In this document: positions 34,024-41,131 of the stretch, piece after piece | Numbering within the stretch: the first letter of the stretch is position 1 | Layout: the number at the start of each line of letters is the position of its first letter | DNA from: Acidobacteriota bacterium | Lineage (GTDB): Bacteria > Acidobacteriota > Vicinamibacteria > Vicinamibacterales > Vicinamibacteraceae | Reading direction: 5' to 3' | Length of the DNA: 64,000 bases | Assembly (NCBI GenBank): GCA_020845575.1 | Contig: JADLFL010000044.1 | Span: 124,001-188,000, forward strand | Notes under the pieces: model-generated | Seen by the model: only the letters and a program-made list of their open reading frames with translations | Told to the model about the DNA's origin: nothing | Databases searched by the model: none | Made by a program: the position numbers and the translations under genes

Positions 34024-34056
34024 TTCCGGCAACGGGTAACCGGCAACCGGCAACCG
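34024..34056. repeat. CGGCAAC heptamers upstream of the M28 gene
   Basis: CGGCAACGGGTAACCGGCAA continues as CCGGCAACCG, four partly degenerate heptamers directly before the M28 start codon. A shorter reverse copy, GCCGGTTGCCGG, lies at about 34165-34176 on the other side of the MITE-like element. Confidence 0.85.
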
Positions 34057-34079
34057 AGGTGCCTGTCAACCACCACAGC

Positions 34080-34143
34080 GTAGACGCCGGACTTGTCCGG
34101 CAGTCAGCGATCACCGCCCGCCGGATGAAATCCGGCGGCTACA
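34080..34143. repeat. MITE-like element, second copy
   Basis: GTAGACGCCGGA (34080-34091) and TCCGGCGGCTAC (34131-34142) are terminal inverted repeats with one mismatch, matching the ends of the element at 4736-4824. Inside are the stems GCCGGACTTGTCCGGC and GCCGGATGAAATCCGGC. The internal sequence differs from the first copy, apart from the hairpin pattern. Confidence 0.85.
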
Positions 34144-34185
34144 CCGGCGATCAGACGGCCCATTGCCGGTTGCCGGCTGTGCCCC

Positions 34186-34218
34186 TTGACATCGCCACCG
34201 TACTAGTTGCACTAATAC
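34186..34218 (+). promoter_or_regulatory. Putative promoter and GntR operator
   Basis: TTGACA (34186-34191) is a consensus -35 box; a -10-like ACTAAT at 34211-34216 has a long 19-base spacing. GTACTAGT-TGC-ACTAATAC (34200-34218) is an inverted repeat with one mismatch and GT/AC ends as expected for GntR-family operators, overlapping the -10 region. Fits autorepression of the downstream gntR-ABC genes. Confidence 0.7.
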
Positions 34219-34222
34219 ACTC

Positions 34223-34627
34223 GTGCTACCCTTCCGCATCGAGCTCGTGCCGGCGATTCCCGTCTACGAGCAGCTCGTGTCGGCCGTGACGCGCGCCGTC
34301 GTCAGTGGCGAACTGAAGGCAGGCGACGCGTTTCCGTCCGTGCGGACGATCAGCCAGGCCCTGCGCATCAACCCGAACACGGCGCAGAAGGCCGTCGCGC
34401 AGTTGACGGCGCTGGGGTTGCTGCACGTCCATCCCGGCGTGGGCACGCGCGTGGCGGTGCCGCCTCCGGCGTCTCGCGCGTCGAGCACCACGCACCTCCG
34501 TCCGCAGGCCGCCGACCTCGTCCTCGAAGCGCGACGCCGTGGCCTGTCGCTTGCCGACGTCACGGACCTCGTCGAGGCAGAGTGGCAGCGTCTCGATCCT
34601 GTTCGCAAAGGAGCCCGTCGTGGCTGA
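34223..34627 (+). CDS. GntR family regulator, YtrA subfamily
   Basis: 134 residues. The winged-helix domain is 'IPVYEQLVSAVTRAVVSGEL' with 'FPSVRTISQALRINPNTAQK' and 'GLLHVHPGVGTRVAVPP'. The short C-terminal helical tail with no ligand domain defines the YtrA group, whose members usually control ABC transporter genes next to them. This fits: its stop overlaps the start of the ABC ATPase gene. A palindromic operator lies directly upstream. The regulated transporter is broken here, so the regulator may be a relic. Confidence 0.9.
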   Translation: MLPFRIELVPAIPVYEQLVSAVTRAVVSGELKAGDAFPSVRTISQALRINPNTAQKAVAQLTALGLLHVHPGVGTRVAVPPPASRASSTTHLRPQAADLVLEARRRGLSLADVTDLVEAEWQRLDPVRKGARRG

Positions 34628-35402
34628 TCCCATCATCGCCGACGCGTTACGCCGCGCGTTCGGCAGCAAGACCGCCGTGGACGACGTGTCGTTGCACGTG
34701 CCTGCCGGCAAGGCCGTGGGGCTCATCGGCGCCAACGGCGCGGGCAAGTCCACGCTGCTGAAGATGCTCGTGGGCCTGCTCCAGCCGTCGCGCGGGCGCG
34801 CAACCCTCATGGGGCACGACACACGGACGCTTCCGGCGTCGGTGTTCGCGCGCGTCGGCTACATGGCCGAGTGCCAGCACCTGCCGGCCGTACGAACGGT
34901 GCGCGATCTCCTCGCGTACTGCCGCCCGCTCTATCGCACCTGGGATGCCGCCCTCGCGACCCGACTGCTCGATCTGCTGACCCTGTCGCCATCGACGGGC
35001 CTGGTGCGTGCGTCGCGAGGCGAGCGCATGAAGGCCGCGCTGGTCGCGACACTCGCGTTCCACCCGGATGTCCTCGTGCTCGACGAGCCGCTCGAAGGCC
35101 TCGATCCCCTCACGCGGGAACAGGTCGTGGATGGCCTGCTCGAGCTCGTGAGCGCCGAAGGAGCAGTCAGGCCCGTACATCACCTCGCAGGATGTCGACG
35201 TCGAGTTCGACATGCCCTCGACCGTTCAGTAGCCCGCCGACCTTCGACGGTCGGGCCCGGAGGGCCGACCCTACCTACCGCCGCAGTTGGTAGGGCCGGC
35301 TCTCCGAGCCCGGCCCGCGCCGCAACGGGCGACAACAAGGGTCGCCCCTACACCCGCGGAGTCCGACACAAGCCCTTTTTCCGTTTGAGCCGTAAGCCGT
35401 AA
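34620..35402 (+). pseudogene. ABC transporter ATP-binding protein, 3' end degenerate
   Basis: GTG start 34620 overlaps the gntR stop. Residues 1 to about 170 look normal: Walker A 'VGLIGANGAGKSTLLKML', Q-loop region 'VGYMAECQHLPAVRTVRDLL', weak signature 'ASRGERMKAALVATL' and Walker B 'VLVLDEPLEGLDPLTREQ'. Beyond 'GLLELVSAEGA' the H-loop is missing in this frame, while the +1 frame reads 'ITSQDVDVEFDMPSTVQ' and then stops, recalling a worn 'SSHD-x-E-V-E' switch. The remainder is translated intergenic repeat ('RRPSTVGPGGPTLPT'). No permease gene follows. A frameshift plus loss of the downstream genes is the simplest reading; the product would be inactive. Confidence 0.7.
35249..35347. repeat. 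GGGCCCGGAGGGCC hairpin plus GTAGGGGCGACCC element
   Basis: Arms GTCGGGCCCGGAGGGCCGAC (35250-35269, continuing CCTACC) and GGTAGGGCCGGCTCTCCGAG (35289-35308, continuing CCCGG) are imperfect inverted copies. AAGGGTCGCCCCTAC (about 35337-35347 end) is a relative of the GTAGGGGCG palindrome at 11473. It sits where the lost ABC end and permease would be. Two GCCGTAA heptamers follow at about 35390-35403. Confidence 0.8.
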
Positions 35403-35463
35403 GCCGCCCTGCGCCGCAGGCTCGTCCGTGGAACCTCTCGGCTATGGACTCGTATGCTACCAA

Positions 35464-35486
35464 TGTGATATCACTTCGACATCACA
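35464..35486. promoter_or_regulatory. GTGATATCAC palindrome upstream of the SPFH gene
   Basis: GTGATATCAC (35465-35474) is a perfect palindrome and a third half-site, ATCACA, follows at 35481-35486, giving TGTGAT-N11-ATCACA as an alternative pairing. It is about 45-60 bases upstream of the start codon. Candidate operator; the binding protein is unknown but the downstream ribbon-helix-helix protein is one possibility. Confidence 0.5.
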
Positions 35487-35528
35487 CGGCAGGGTCGGCT
35501 CCCGGAGCCATCGCACGGAGGAACCTCG

Positions 35529-36395
35529 ATGATTCGCGAACGTGAACGAACGGTCATGAACGGCGCGCTGATGCTCCTCGTGGGCGTGGCGGGCGCGGCA
35601 CTGGCGTGCTGGTGGTTCATCTCCGCGATCAAGACCAAGGACGGGGCGCAGCTCGGTGGGGCCCTCCTGCTGTTTGTCACGATGCTGACGGTGCTCGCGG
35701 GCCTCTTCACCGTCGCGCCCAACGAAGCGCGCGTCCTCCAGTTGTTCGGCGACTACGTGGGCACGACGCGAACGCCGGGCCTGCGCTGGGCGAACCCCCT
35801 CTACACGAAGTTGAAGGTCTCGACGCGGGTGCGCAACTTCGAATCGTCGAAGCTGAAGGTCAACGACCTCGAAGGCAACCCGATCGAGATCGCCGCTGTG
35901 GTGGTGTGGCGCGTGGTGGACACGGCCGAAGCCGTATTCGAGGTGGACGACTACACGAACTACGTCCACGTGCAGAGCGAGTCGGCGCTGCGCAACCTGG
36001 CGACGAGCTACCCGTATGACGGGCACGACGACCACGAGTCGCTGCGCGGCTCGACGGCGAAGGTGGCCGATCACCTGAAAGAGGAGATCCAGGAGCGCCT
36101 GTCGAAGGCCGGCGTCGAGGTGCTGGAGGCGCGCATCAGCCACCTCGCCTACGCGCCGGAAATCGCCGCCGCGATGCTCCAGCGCCAGCAGGCCGGCGCC
36201 ATCATCGCCGCCCGCCAGCGCATCGTCGAAGGCGCCGTGGGGATGGTGGAGATGGCCCTGGAGCTCCTCTCGGCCAAGCAGGTGGTCGAACTCGACGAGG
36301 AGCGGAAGGCGCAGATGGTGAGCAACCTGCTCGTGGTCCTCTGCGGCGAACGCAGCACGCAGCCGGTGATCAACGCGGGCACGATCTACCAGTAG
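35529..36395 (+). CDS. SPFH/band 7 domain membrane protein
   Basis: 288 residues; ATG 35529 with a strong GGAGGA seven bases upstream. Two N-terminal membrane helices (about 10-32 and 43-62, '[19 protein letters not shown]', '[19 protein letters not shown]') are followed by '[20 protein letters not shown]', the SPFH domain, and a helical region '[20 protein letters not shown]' typical of stomatin/flotillin proteins. SPFH proteins form large ring assemblies on the membrane that organise lipids and proteases. The small ribbon-helix-helix gene 20 bases downstream is a recurrent partner in this branch. Role unknown. Confidence 0.93.
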   Translation: MIRERERTVMNGALMLLVGVAGAALACWWFISAIKTKDGAQLGGALLLFVTMLTVLAGLFTVAPNEARVLQLFGDYVGTTRTPGLRWANPLYTKLKVSTRVRNFESSKLKVNDLEGNPIEIAAVVVWRVVDTAEAVFEVDDYTNYVHVQSESALRNLATSYPYDGHDDHESLRGSTAKVADHLKEEIQERLSKAGVEVLEARISHLAYAPEIAAAMLQRQQAGAIIAARQRIVEGAVGMVEMALELLSAKQVVELDEERKAQMVSNLLVVLCGERSTQPVINAGTIYQ

Positions 36396-36415
36396 GAAAC
36401 CGCGCCGAAGGGACG

Positions 36416-36628
36416 ATGGCTCAACGACGCGCCTTCCTCGTACGGATCGATCCGCTGGTGCTCGACGCGGTGCAGCGGTGGGCGAACGACGATCTGCGCA
36501 GCCTCAACGGGCAGATCGAGTTCGTCCTCCGCCAGGCCCTCGTGCGGGCCGGGCGGGGGGTGGAGCGGGACGGGAAGACCGACACGCCTCCCGCGTCCGG
36601 CGACTCGGTCGCCGGCGCAGACTCGTAA
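36416..36628 (+). CDS. Small Arc-type ribbon-helix-helix protein
   Basis: 70 residues; ATG 36416 with AAGGGA upstream. 'RRAFLVRIDPLVLDAVQRWA' and 'NDDLRSLNGQIEFVLRQALV' match the strand-helix-helix layout of Arc/MetJ DNA-binding proteins (R-x-D-P start, 'S-L-N-x-Q-I-E'). The C-terminal ~25 residues are disordered and polar. Placed in one transcript with the SPFH gene. It may regulate that operon; binding site not proven. Confidence 0.85.
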   Translation: MAQRRAFLVRIDPLVLDAVQRWANDDLRSLNGQIEFVLRQALVRAGRGVERDGKTDTPPASGDSVAGADS

Positions 36629-36642
36629 GCGAAGGCCGACGT

Positions 36643-36882
36643 TCAGCCTTCCTCTTCGTACTCTTCTTCTTCGAGGAACCCGAGACGGGTCGAGGGGCGC
36701 AGCGATTCGCGCGTGTCGAACACCGGGAGTCCGGCTACGTGCAGCGTCGACGCACACTGCGGCGACTTGTCGTCGACGACGACCACGACCGGACTGCCTT
36801 CGACGCCCGCGCGGAACGTGATACGGCAACCGCACGCGAGCCGGGCGTGGGTGAATCCTCCGAGGGCTCTGTCGGTCGACAC
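36643..36882 (-). CDS. Small hypothetical protein with cysteines and acidic tail
   Basis: 79 residues from a GTG start (36882). 'ARLACGCRITFRAGVEGSPV' has C-x-C, and a third cysteine lies in 'DKSPQCASTLHVAGLPVF'. The tail is very acidic ('LGFLEEEEYEEEG'). The cysteine pattern suggests a small metal-binding fold. No family recognised. It is convergent with the ribbon-helix-helix gene, 14 bases apart. An alternative explanation is a spurious frame, but the codon pattern looks coding. Confidence 0.55.
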   Translation of the reverse strand: MSTDRALGGFTHARLACGCRITFRAGVEGSPVVVVVDDKSPQCASTLHVAGLPVFDTRESLRPSTRLGFLEEEEYEEEG

Positions 36883-36940
36883 CCGACGATCATAGCACCG
36901 AGCCTGCTGACCTGCCGCGCTGCGTCCAGGCGATGACGTG

Positions 36941-36972
36941 TCCGGTTGCCGGTTGCCGGTTGCCGGTTGCCG
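36941..36972. repeat. GGTTGCC heptamer array abutting the TlpA-like stop codon
   Basis: Four contiguous GGTTGCC units plus a partial one run from 36942 right up to the stop codon complement at 36973-36975. Together with the arrays at 37535-37636 they bracket the thioredoxin gene on both sides. Confidence 0.9.
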
Positions 36973-37518
36973 TCAGAGAAGCCGCCTGATCTCCTTCTCC
37001 ACCTGTTCCTTGGACGCCAGCCCCATGTGACGTTTGCAGATGGTGCCGTCGCGGCCGATCATCAGCGTCATGGGCAGGCCCCACAGCGGGCCGTACGCCT
37101 CGTCGATGTCGTCGCGCTCGTTGGCGACCAGCAGCGGGTAGTTCACCTTGTATTCGTCGCGGAAGGCCCCGAGCAGCGCGGGGTCGTCCTGCACCTGCAC
37201 GCCGATGAACGCCACGCCCTGGCTCCGGTACTGCTCCTGGAGCTGCACGAACATCGGCGTCTCGAACTTGCACGGCCCGCACCAGGTGGCGAAGAAGTTG
37301 AGCATCACCACCTTGCCCGTGTAGTCGGCCAGACGCACGGACTTGCCGTCCACGTCGGTCACCGTGAAGCTGTAGTCGGCCCGCGTCGGCTTCGCGTCGC
37401 AGCCCGCCACCGCCGCCCCGGGTACGGCCGCCGTGCTCGTGCCGAGCGGAATGAAGGGCACCGCCGCCAGTCCGAGCCCCAACGCCCCCACCCCAGCCAG
37501 GATCCACCGCATGTTCAT
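36973..37518 (-). CDS. TlpA/ResA-like thioredoxin-fold protein, membrane-anchored
   Basis: 181 residues; start ATG 37518 (ATG 37512 also possible). N-terminal hydrophobic segment 'WILAGVGALGLGLAAVPFIP' anchors it or serves as signal. The thioredoxin domain contains the active site 'LNFFATWCGPCKFETPMFVQ' (WCGPC), 'GVAFIGVQVQDDPALLGAFR' and the cis-proline region 'GLPMTLMIGRDGTICKRHMG'. Such proteins reduce disulfides in the periplasm, often for cytochrome c maturation, but no ccm genes are nearby. Both ends of the gene touch heptamer repeat arrays. Confidence 0.92.
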   Translation of the reverse strand: MNMRWILAGVGALGLGLAAVPFIPLGTSTAAVPGAAVAGCDAKPTRADYSFTVTDVDGKSVRLADYTGKVVMLNFFATWCGPCKFETPMFVQLQEQYRSQGVAFIGVQVQDDPALLGAFRDEYKVNYPLLVANERDDIDEAYGPLWGLPMTLMIGRDGTICKRHMGLASKEQVEKEIRRLL

Positions 37519-37534
37519 GAAGTCAAGTGTAGCA

Positions 37535-37636
37535 GCCGGCAACCGGCAACCCGGCAATCGGCAACCGGACATCACCATCGCGCGCAGTGCCGGTATTCGG
37601 TCATGGTGTCCGGCGCCGGTTGCCGGTTGCCGGTTC
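37535..37636. repeat. CGGCAAC heptamers in two inverted blocks upstream of the TlpA-like gene
   Basis: Left block 37535-37568 (CGGCAAC orientation) and right block 37616-37636 (GGTTGCC orientation) flank ACATCACCAT (37569-37578) and its complement ATGGTGT (37603-37609), so a long hairpin can form. It lies between divergent genes and about 80 bases before the start of the metallopeptidase-barrel gene. Confidence 0.88.
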
Positions 37637-37717
37637 CCCTGTTTGCAGTACCATGACGCAGAGCTGCCCAGCTGTGTGCCCAGCGCCCTGCCTTTTCGCA
37701 CGTCCCGAGGAGATTGC

Positions 37718-40700
37718 ATGCTTACGCCGTTACGTGCGTGGCGCCGCGTCGCTGCCCTAGGCGTCCTGCTGGCGTCGAGTGGAATGCCCGCGCTCGCGCA
37801 GACGCCATTCGTGCCGTACTTCGGCAAGAACGAGGTCCGTTACGACAACTTCAAGTGGCAGATCTACACCACCGACCACTTCGAGGTGTACTACTACCCC
37901 GAGACCGAGGAGCACCTCGAGCGGATCGCGGGGTATGCCGAGAGCGCGTACCAGAAGATCTCGTCGGAACTGAAGCACGACCTGGCCTTCAAGGTCCCGC
38001 TCCTGATCTTCAAGACGCAGTCCGAGTTCCAGCAGCAGAACGTGATCCCGGGCGCGGTCAGCGAGGGGGTCGCGGCGTTCGCCGAGCCGTCACGCAACAG
38101 GATGCTCGTGCCCATCGACGAGCCGCCAGACCAGTTGTACCGGCTCATCACGCACGAACTGACGCACATCTTCGAGTTCGACATCATCCCACGCTCGCTC
38201 GTGCGGCGAACCGTGCCGCTGTGGGTGGACGAGGGGCTGGCCGACTACATGGCCGGCGTGTGGAACCCCCTCGACCTGATGACGGTCCGCGATGCGGCGG
38301 TGGCCGACATCATCCCGAAGATGAGCAAGATGGAGGGCTATGGCGCGTCGGGCCCCTCGCGGCTCGTCTACAACCTCGGGCACGCGTGCTTCGAGTTCGT
38401 CGAGGCGCGATGGGGCAAGGAAGGCATCAGGCAGTTCCTGTTCGCGCTGCGCAAGAGCGTGATCGGCGGCGGCGACGCCGCGTTCGAGGAGGCCTTCCGC
38501 GTCACGGCCGACGAGTTCGATCAGCAGTTCGACAAGTACATGAAGGATCGCTTCAAGGCGTTCCGCGACAAGGAGCGTCCCGCCGACTACGGGCGCAACC
38601 TGGCGCCCGATCGCCGCGAGTCGAAGTTCACGGCGATCCTCTCTGTGGAACCGTCTCCGTCGGGTGACCTGCTCGCGGCGGTGGCCGGCAATCGCAAGGA
38701 AGGCGAAGTCGACATCATCCTGCTGTCCACCAAGGACCGCTCCGTTGTCAGGAACCTGACGCCCGGCTTCAGCAAGGACAAGGGCTTCGAGTACATCGCG
38801 CTCCCCGGCGCGCGGTGGATCCGCGTGCCGTGGCTGGCGTGGTCGCCGGTGGGCGACAGACTGGCCTATTTCGTGCGGACCGAGAAGCAACGCTCGCTCA
38901 TCCTGCAGAACGTGGTGTCTGGCAAGATCGAGAAGCGGTTCTACCTCGCCGACGTCGACGTGCCCGAGTCGCCGGAGTTCTCGCTCGACGGCCGGAAGGT
39001 CTACTTCTCCGCGCTGCGCAACGCCGTCGGCGACATCTTCGAACTCGACATCGAGACCGGCGACATCCGCAATCTCACGTCCGACGCGTTTGCCGACTAC
39101 GCGCCGACGATCTCTCCCGACGGGACGTCGCTCATCTACCTGGCGCGGATCAGCGGCAACGACAAGCTGTTCCGTCTCGACCTGGCCAGCGGCACCAAGA
39201 CACAGCTCACGTTCGGCACGCACGACGAAGGGGCAGCGCAGTTCCTCGCCCCCACGCTCATCGTCTTCCCGTCGACGGCAGTCGATCCGGCAGCGCCGGT
39301 CGATCCAGAGGTCGTCAGGAACGGGCAGATCTTCAACCTCTGGACGCTCGACCTGAAGACCGGCGCGCTCGCGCAGTACACCGACACGCTGACGGGCATC
39401 TTCTCGCCCATGCCGCTCGCCGGCGGCGAGGAGCGCCGCGTGGCGTTCGTGACGCCGTACAAGGACGAGTACGAGGTCCACCTGTTGCCGCTGAAGGAAC
39501 CGCTGCTGGCGGCGGCCTCCAGCGACTTCGGCGAGGCGGCTCCGGTCATCGACTTCCAGGCGCCGCTCACCCACACGCTCATCCCGGCCAACAACCGCGT
39601 GAAGGGCCGCTTCGAGAAGATGTTCCTCGACGGTCGGCCGCCCATCAACGTGGGCGTGACGAGCGGCGGCGACCTGTTCGGCGGCACGGCGATCTCGTTC
39701 AGCGACGTGCTCGGCGACCAGAACTTCACGTTCTTCGCGGCGTCTGTCGCGCAGTACCGCACGTTCGCCGGGTCGTACTCGAACCTGTCGCACCGCACGC
39801 AGTTCGCCATCCAGGCGTACTCGCAGACGCAGTTCTACTACGGCCTGATGCCCGGCCTCTACGACCCGTCGCTCACCTACTTCCTCAGGCGCGATGACGC
39901 CATCGCGACGCGGTCGATCAACGGCGCGAGCGTCTTTGCCATCTACCCGTTCAACCGCTACACGCGCGTCGAACTCTCGGGCGGCGTGTCGCACTACTCC
40001 GATCAGTTCCGCGACCAGTCGCTGCAGGACTACTCGGACGCCTACCAGCAGGCGCTCTACGGAGGATCGCTCTTCAACAACGGGACGGCCGTGCCGTTGA
40101 CCGTCGCGCTCACGCGCGAGACCACGGTGTTCCGCGAGTACGGCCCGCTGGCCGGCCACACGTTCCGCCTCGCCTACACCGTGGCCCCGAAGATCGGCAA
40201 CACGCTCGCACGGCAGACGTTCGACGCCGACGCACGCTACTACCAGCGCATCGCCACCAACGGCGTCGCGGCGTTCCGCATCCGCGGCTTCCACAGCGAC
40301 GGCGACGTGCCCGACTACTTCTTCTTCGGCGGCAACTCGGAACTGCGCGGCTACGACTATCTCGAGTTCCTCGGCAACAAGGGGTTCTTCGCCAACGCGG
40401 AACTGCGGTTCCCGCTCATCGAAGCCATGCTCACGCCCATCGGCGTCATGGGTGGCGTCCGCGCCGTCCTCTTCGCGGGCGTGGGTGGCGCGAGCCTCTT
40501 CGGTCGTCCCTCGTCAGCAAGCTTCAGCGGCGACACCGCATCGACGTCGTACCAGTTCGCGTCGAGTGCCGATGAAGTCGTGAGGCCGATCGTCGGCTTC
40601 CAGGCCGACCCGACCAATCCGGAGAGCGGCATCCCGGTGCCCGTCTACGGCGACCCACGCGTCATCAGCGGCTTCCGCCTGAAGGATGGCCGCGCCTCCT

Positions 40701-40867
40701 ACGGCCTCGGCCTCGAGACCTTCCTCCTCGGATTCCCGATCCACTTCGACTGGTCGTGGCGCACGCTGTTCAACAAGGAATGGGAAGACATCGCCTTCGC
40801 CTTCAACGGCGGCAGCGCCGGCTTCCGCAAGTCGCGCTTCAAGGTCTGGATCGGATACGACTTCTAA
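37718..40867 (+). CDS. Metallopeptidase (gluzincin-like) / TolB-type propeller / outer-membrane barrel fusion
   Basis: 1049 residues; ATG 37718 with GAGGAG upstream and a signal peptide ending 'GMPALAQ'. Residues about 30-290: peptidase MA-like domain with 'LITHELTHIFEF' (HELTH 146-150) and downstream 'LWVDEGLADYM' (E172), giving the HExxH...E zinc site. About 300-600: WD40/TolB-like repeats ('SPDGTSLIYLARISGNDKLF'). About 630-1049: Omp85/surface-antigen type barrel with 'FFFGGNSELRGYDYLEFLGN' and a C-terminal 'KVWIGYDF' ending in Phe. So a periplasmic protease and propeller are tethered to an outer-membrane barrel. Role unknown; possibly envelope protein processing or insertion. Confidence 0.88.
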   Translation: MLTPLRAWRRVAALGVLLASSGMPALAQTPFVPYFGKNEVRYDNFKWQIYTTDHFEVYYYPETEEHLERIAGYAESAYQKISSELKHDLAFKVPLLIFKTQSEFQQQNVIPGAVSEGVAAFAEPSRNRMLVPIDEPPDQLYRLITHELTHIFEFDIIPRSLVRRTVPLWVDEGLADYMAGVWNPLDLMTVRDAAVADIIPKMSKMEGYGASGPSRLVYNLGHACFEFVEARWGKEGIRQFLFALRKSVIGGGDAAFEEAFRVTADEFDQQFDKYMKDRFKAFRDKERPADYGRNLAPDRRESKFTAILSVEPSPSGDLLAAVAGNRKEGEVDIILLSTKDRSVVRNLTPGFSKDKGFEYIALPGARWIRVPWLAWSPVGDRLAYFVRTEKQRSLILQNVVSGKIEKRFYLADVDVPESPEFSLDGRKVYFSALRNAVGDIFELDIETGDIRNLTSDAFADYAPTISPDGTSLIYLARISGNDKLFRLDLASGTKTQLTFGTHDEGAAQFLAPTLIVFPSTAVDPAAPVDPEVVRNGQIFNLWTLDLKTGALAQYTDTLTGIFSPMPLAGGEERRVAFVTPYKDEYEVHLLPLKEPLLAAASSDFGEAAPVIDFQAPLTHTLIPANNRVKGRFEKMFLDGRPPINVGVTSGGDLFGGTAISFSDVLGDQNFTFFAASVAQYRTFAGSYSNLSHRTQFAIQAYSQTQFYYGLMPGLYDPSLTYFLRRDDAIATRSINGASVFAIYPFNRYTRVELSGGVSHYSDQFRDQSLQDYSDAYQQALYGGSLFNNGTAVPLTVALTRETTVFREYGPLAGHTFRLAYTVAPKIGNTLARQTFDADARYYQRIATNGVAAFRIRGFHSDGDVPDYFFFGGNSELRGYDYLEFLGNKGFFANAELRFPLIEAMLTPIGVMGGVRAVLFAGVGGASLFGRPSSASFSGDTASTSYQFASSADEVVRPIVGFQADPTNPESGIPVPVYGDPRVISGFRLKDGRASYGLGLETFLLGFPIHFDWSWRTLFNKEWEDIAFAFNGGSAGFRKSRFKVWIGYDF

Positions 40868-41131
40868 GAGAAGGGATCGAAAGGGGTCAAAAGGGAAAAG
40901 GATAAGGACACTCCCAAAGGCGGAAGACCGAAAGGTACACGGAAGAAGGCGGAAGGGGCCACGGCGTCCTTCCGCGTCCTTCCGCGTCCTTCCGCGTCCT
41001 TCCGCGTCCTTCCGCGTCCTTCCGCGTCCTTCCGCCTTCTTTCGTGCCTTTCGTGCTTTCCCTTCGCCCTTCGACACTTCCGCCTTTGGGCCTGTCCTTG
41101 TCCTTTACCCTTTGGCCTTTTTTCCCTTTTC
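40868..41131. repeat. Seven-copy CGTCCTTCCG decamer array within a large imperfect inverted repeat
   Basis: CGTCCTTCCG is repeated seven times in tandem at 40965-41034. On its left, 40868-40955 is purine-rich (AGGGAAAAGGATAAGGACAC, CCCAAAGGCGGAAG). On its right, 41035-41131 is the complementary pyrimidine strand (CTTCCGCCTTTGGGCC, GTCCTTGTCCTTTACCC). The two sides can pair over most of their length. It closes the barrel gene and the convergent PadR-ADOP remnant. Nothing coding seen. Confidence 0.88.

Noticed and set aside
34021..34053. Upstream start giving 11 extra residues on the M28 peptidase
   Set aside because: The extra residues come from the heptamer array, and the signal peptide fits the start at 34020.
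37433..37717. Longer N-terminus for the metallopeptidase-barrel protein
   Set aside because: The extension is translated heptamer repeat and overlaps the divergent TlpA-like gene. ATG 37718 has a good ribosome binding site and signal peptide.
38090..40294. Open frame of 734 codons opposite the peptidase-barrel gene
   Set aside because: No domain or start signal; the plus strand carries a signal peptide, a zinc motif and a barrel.
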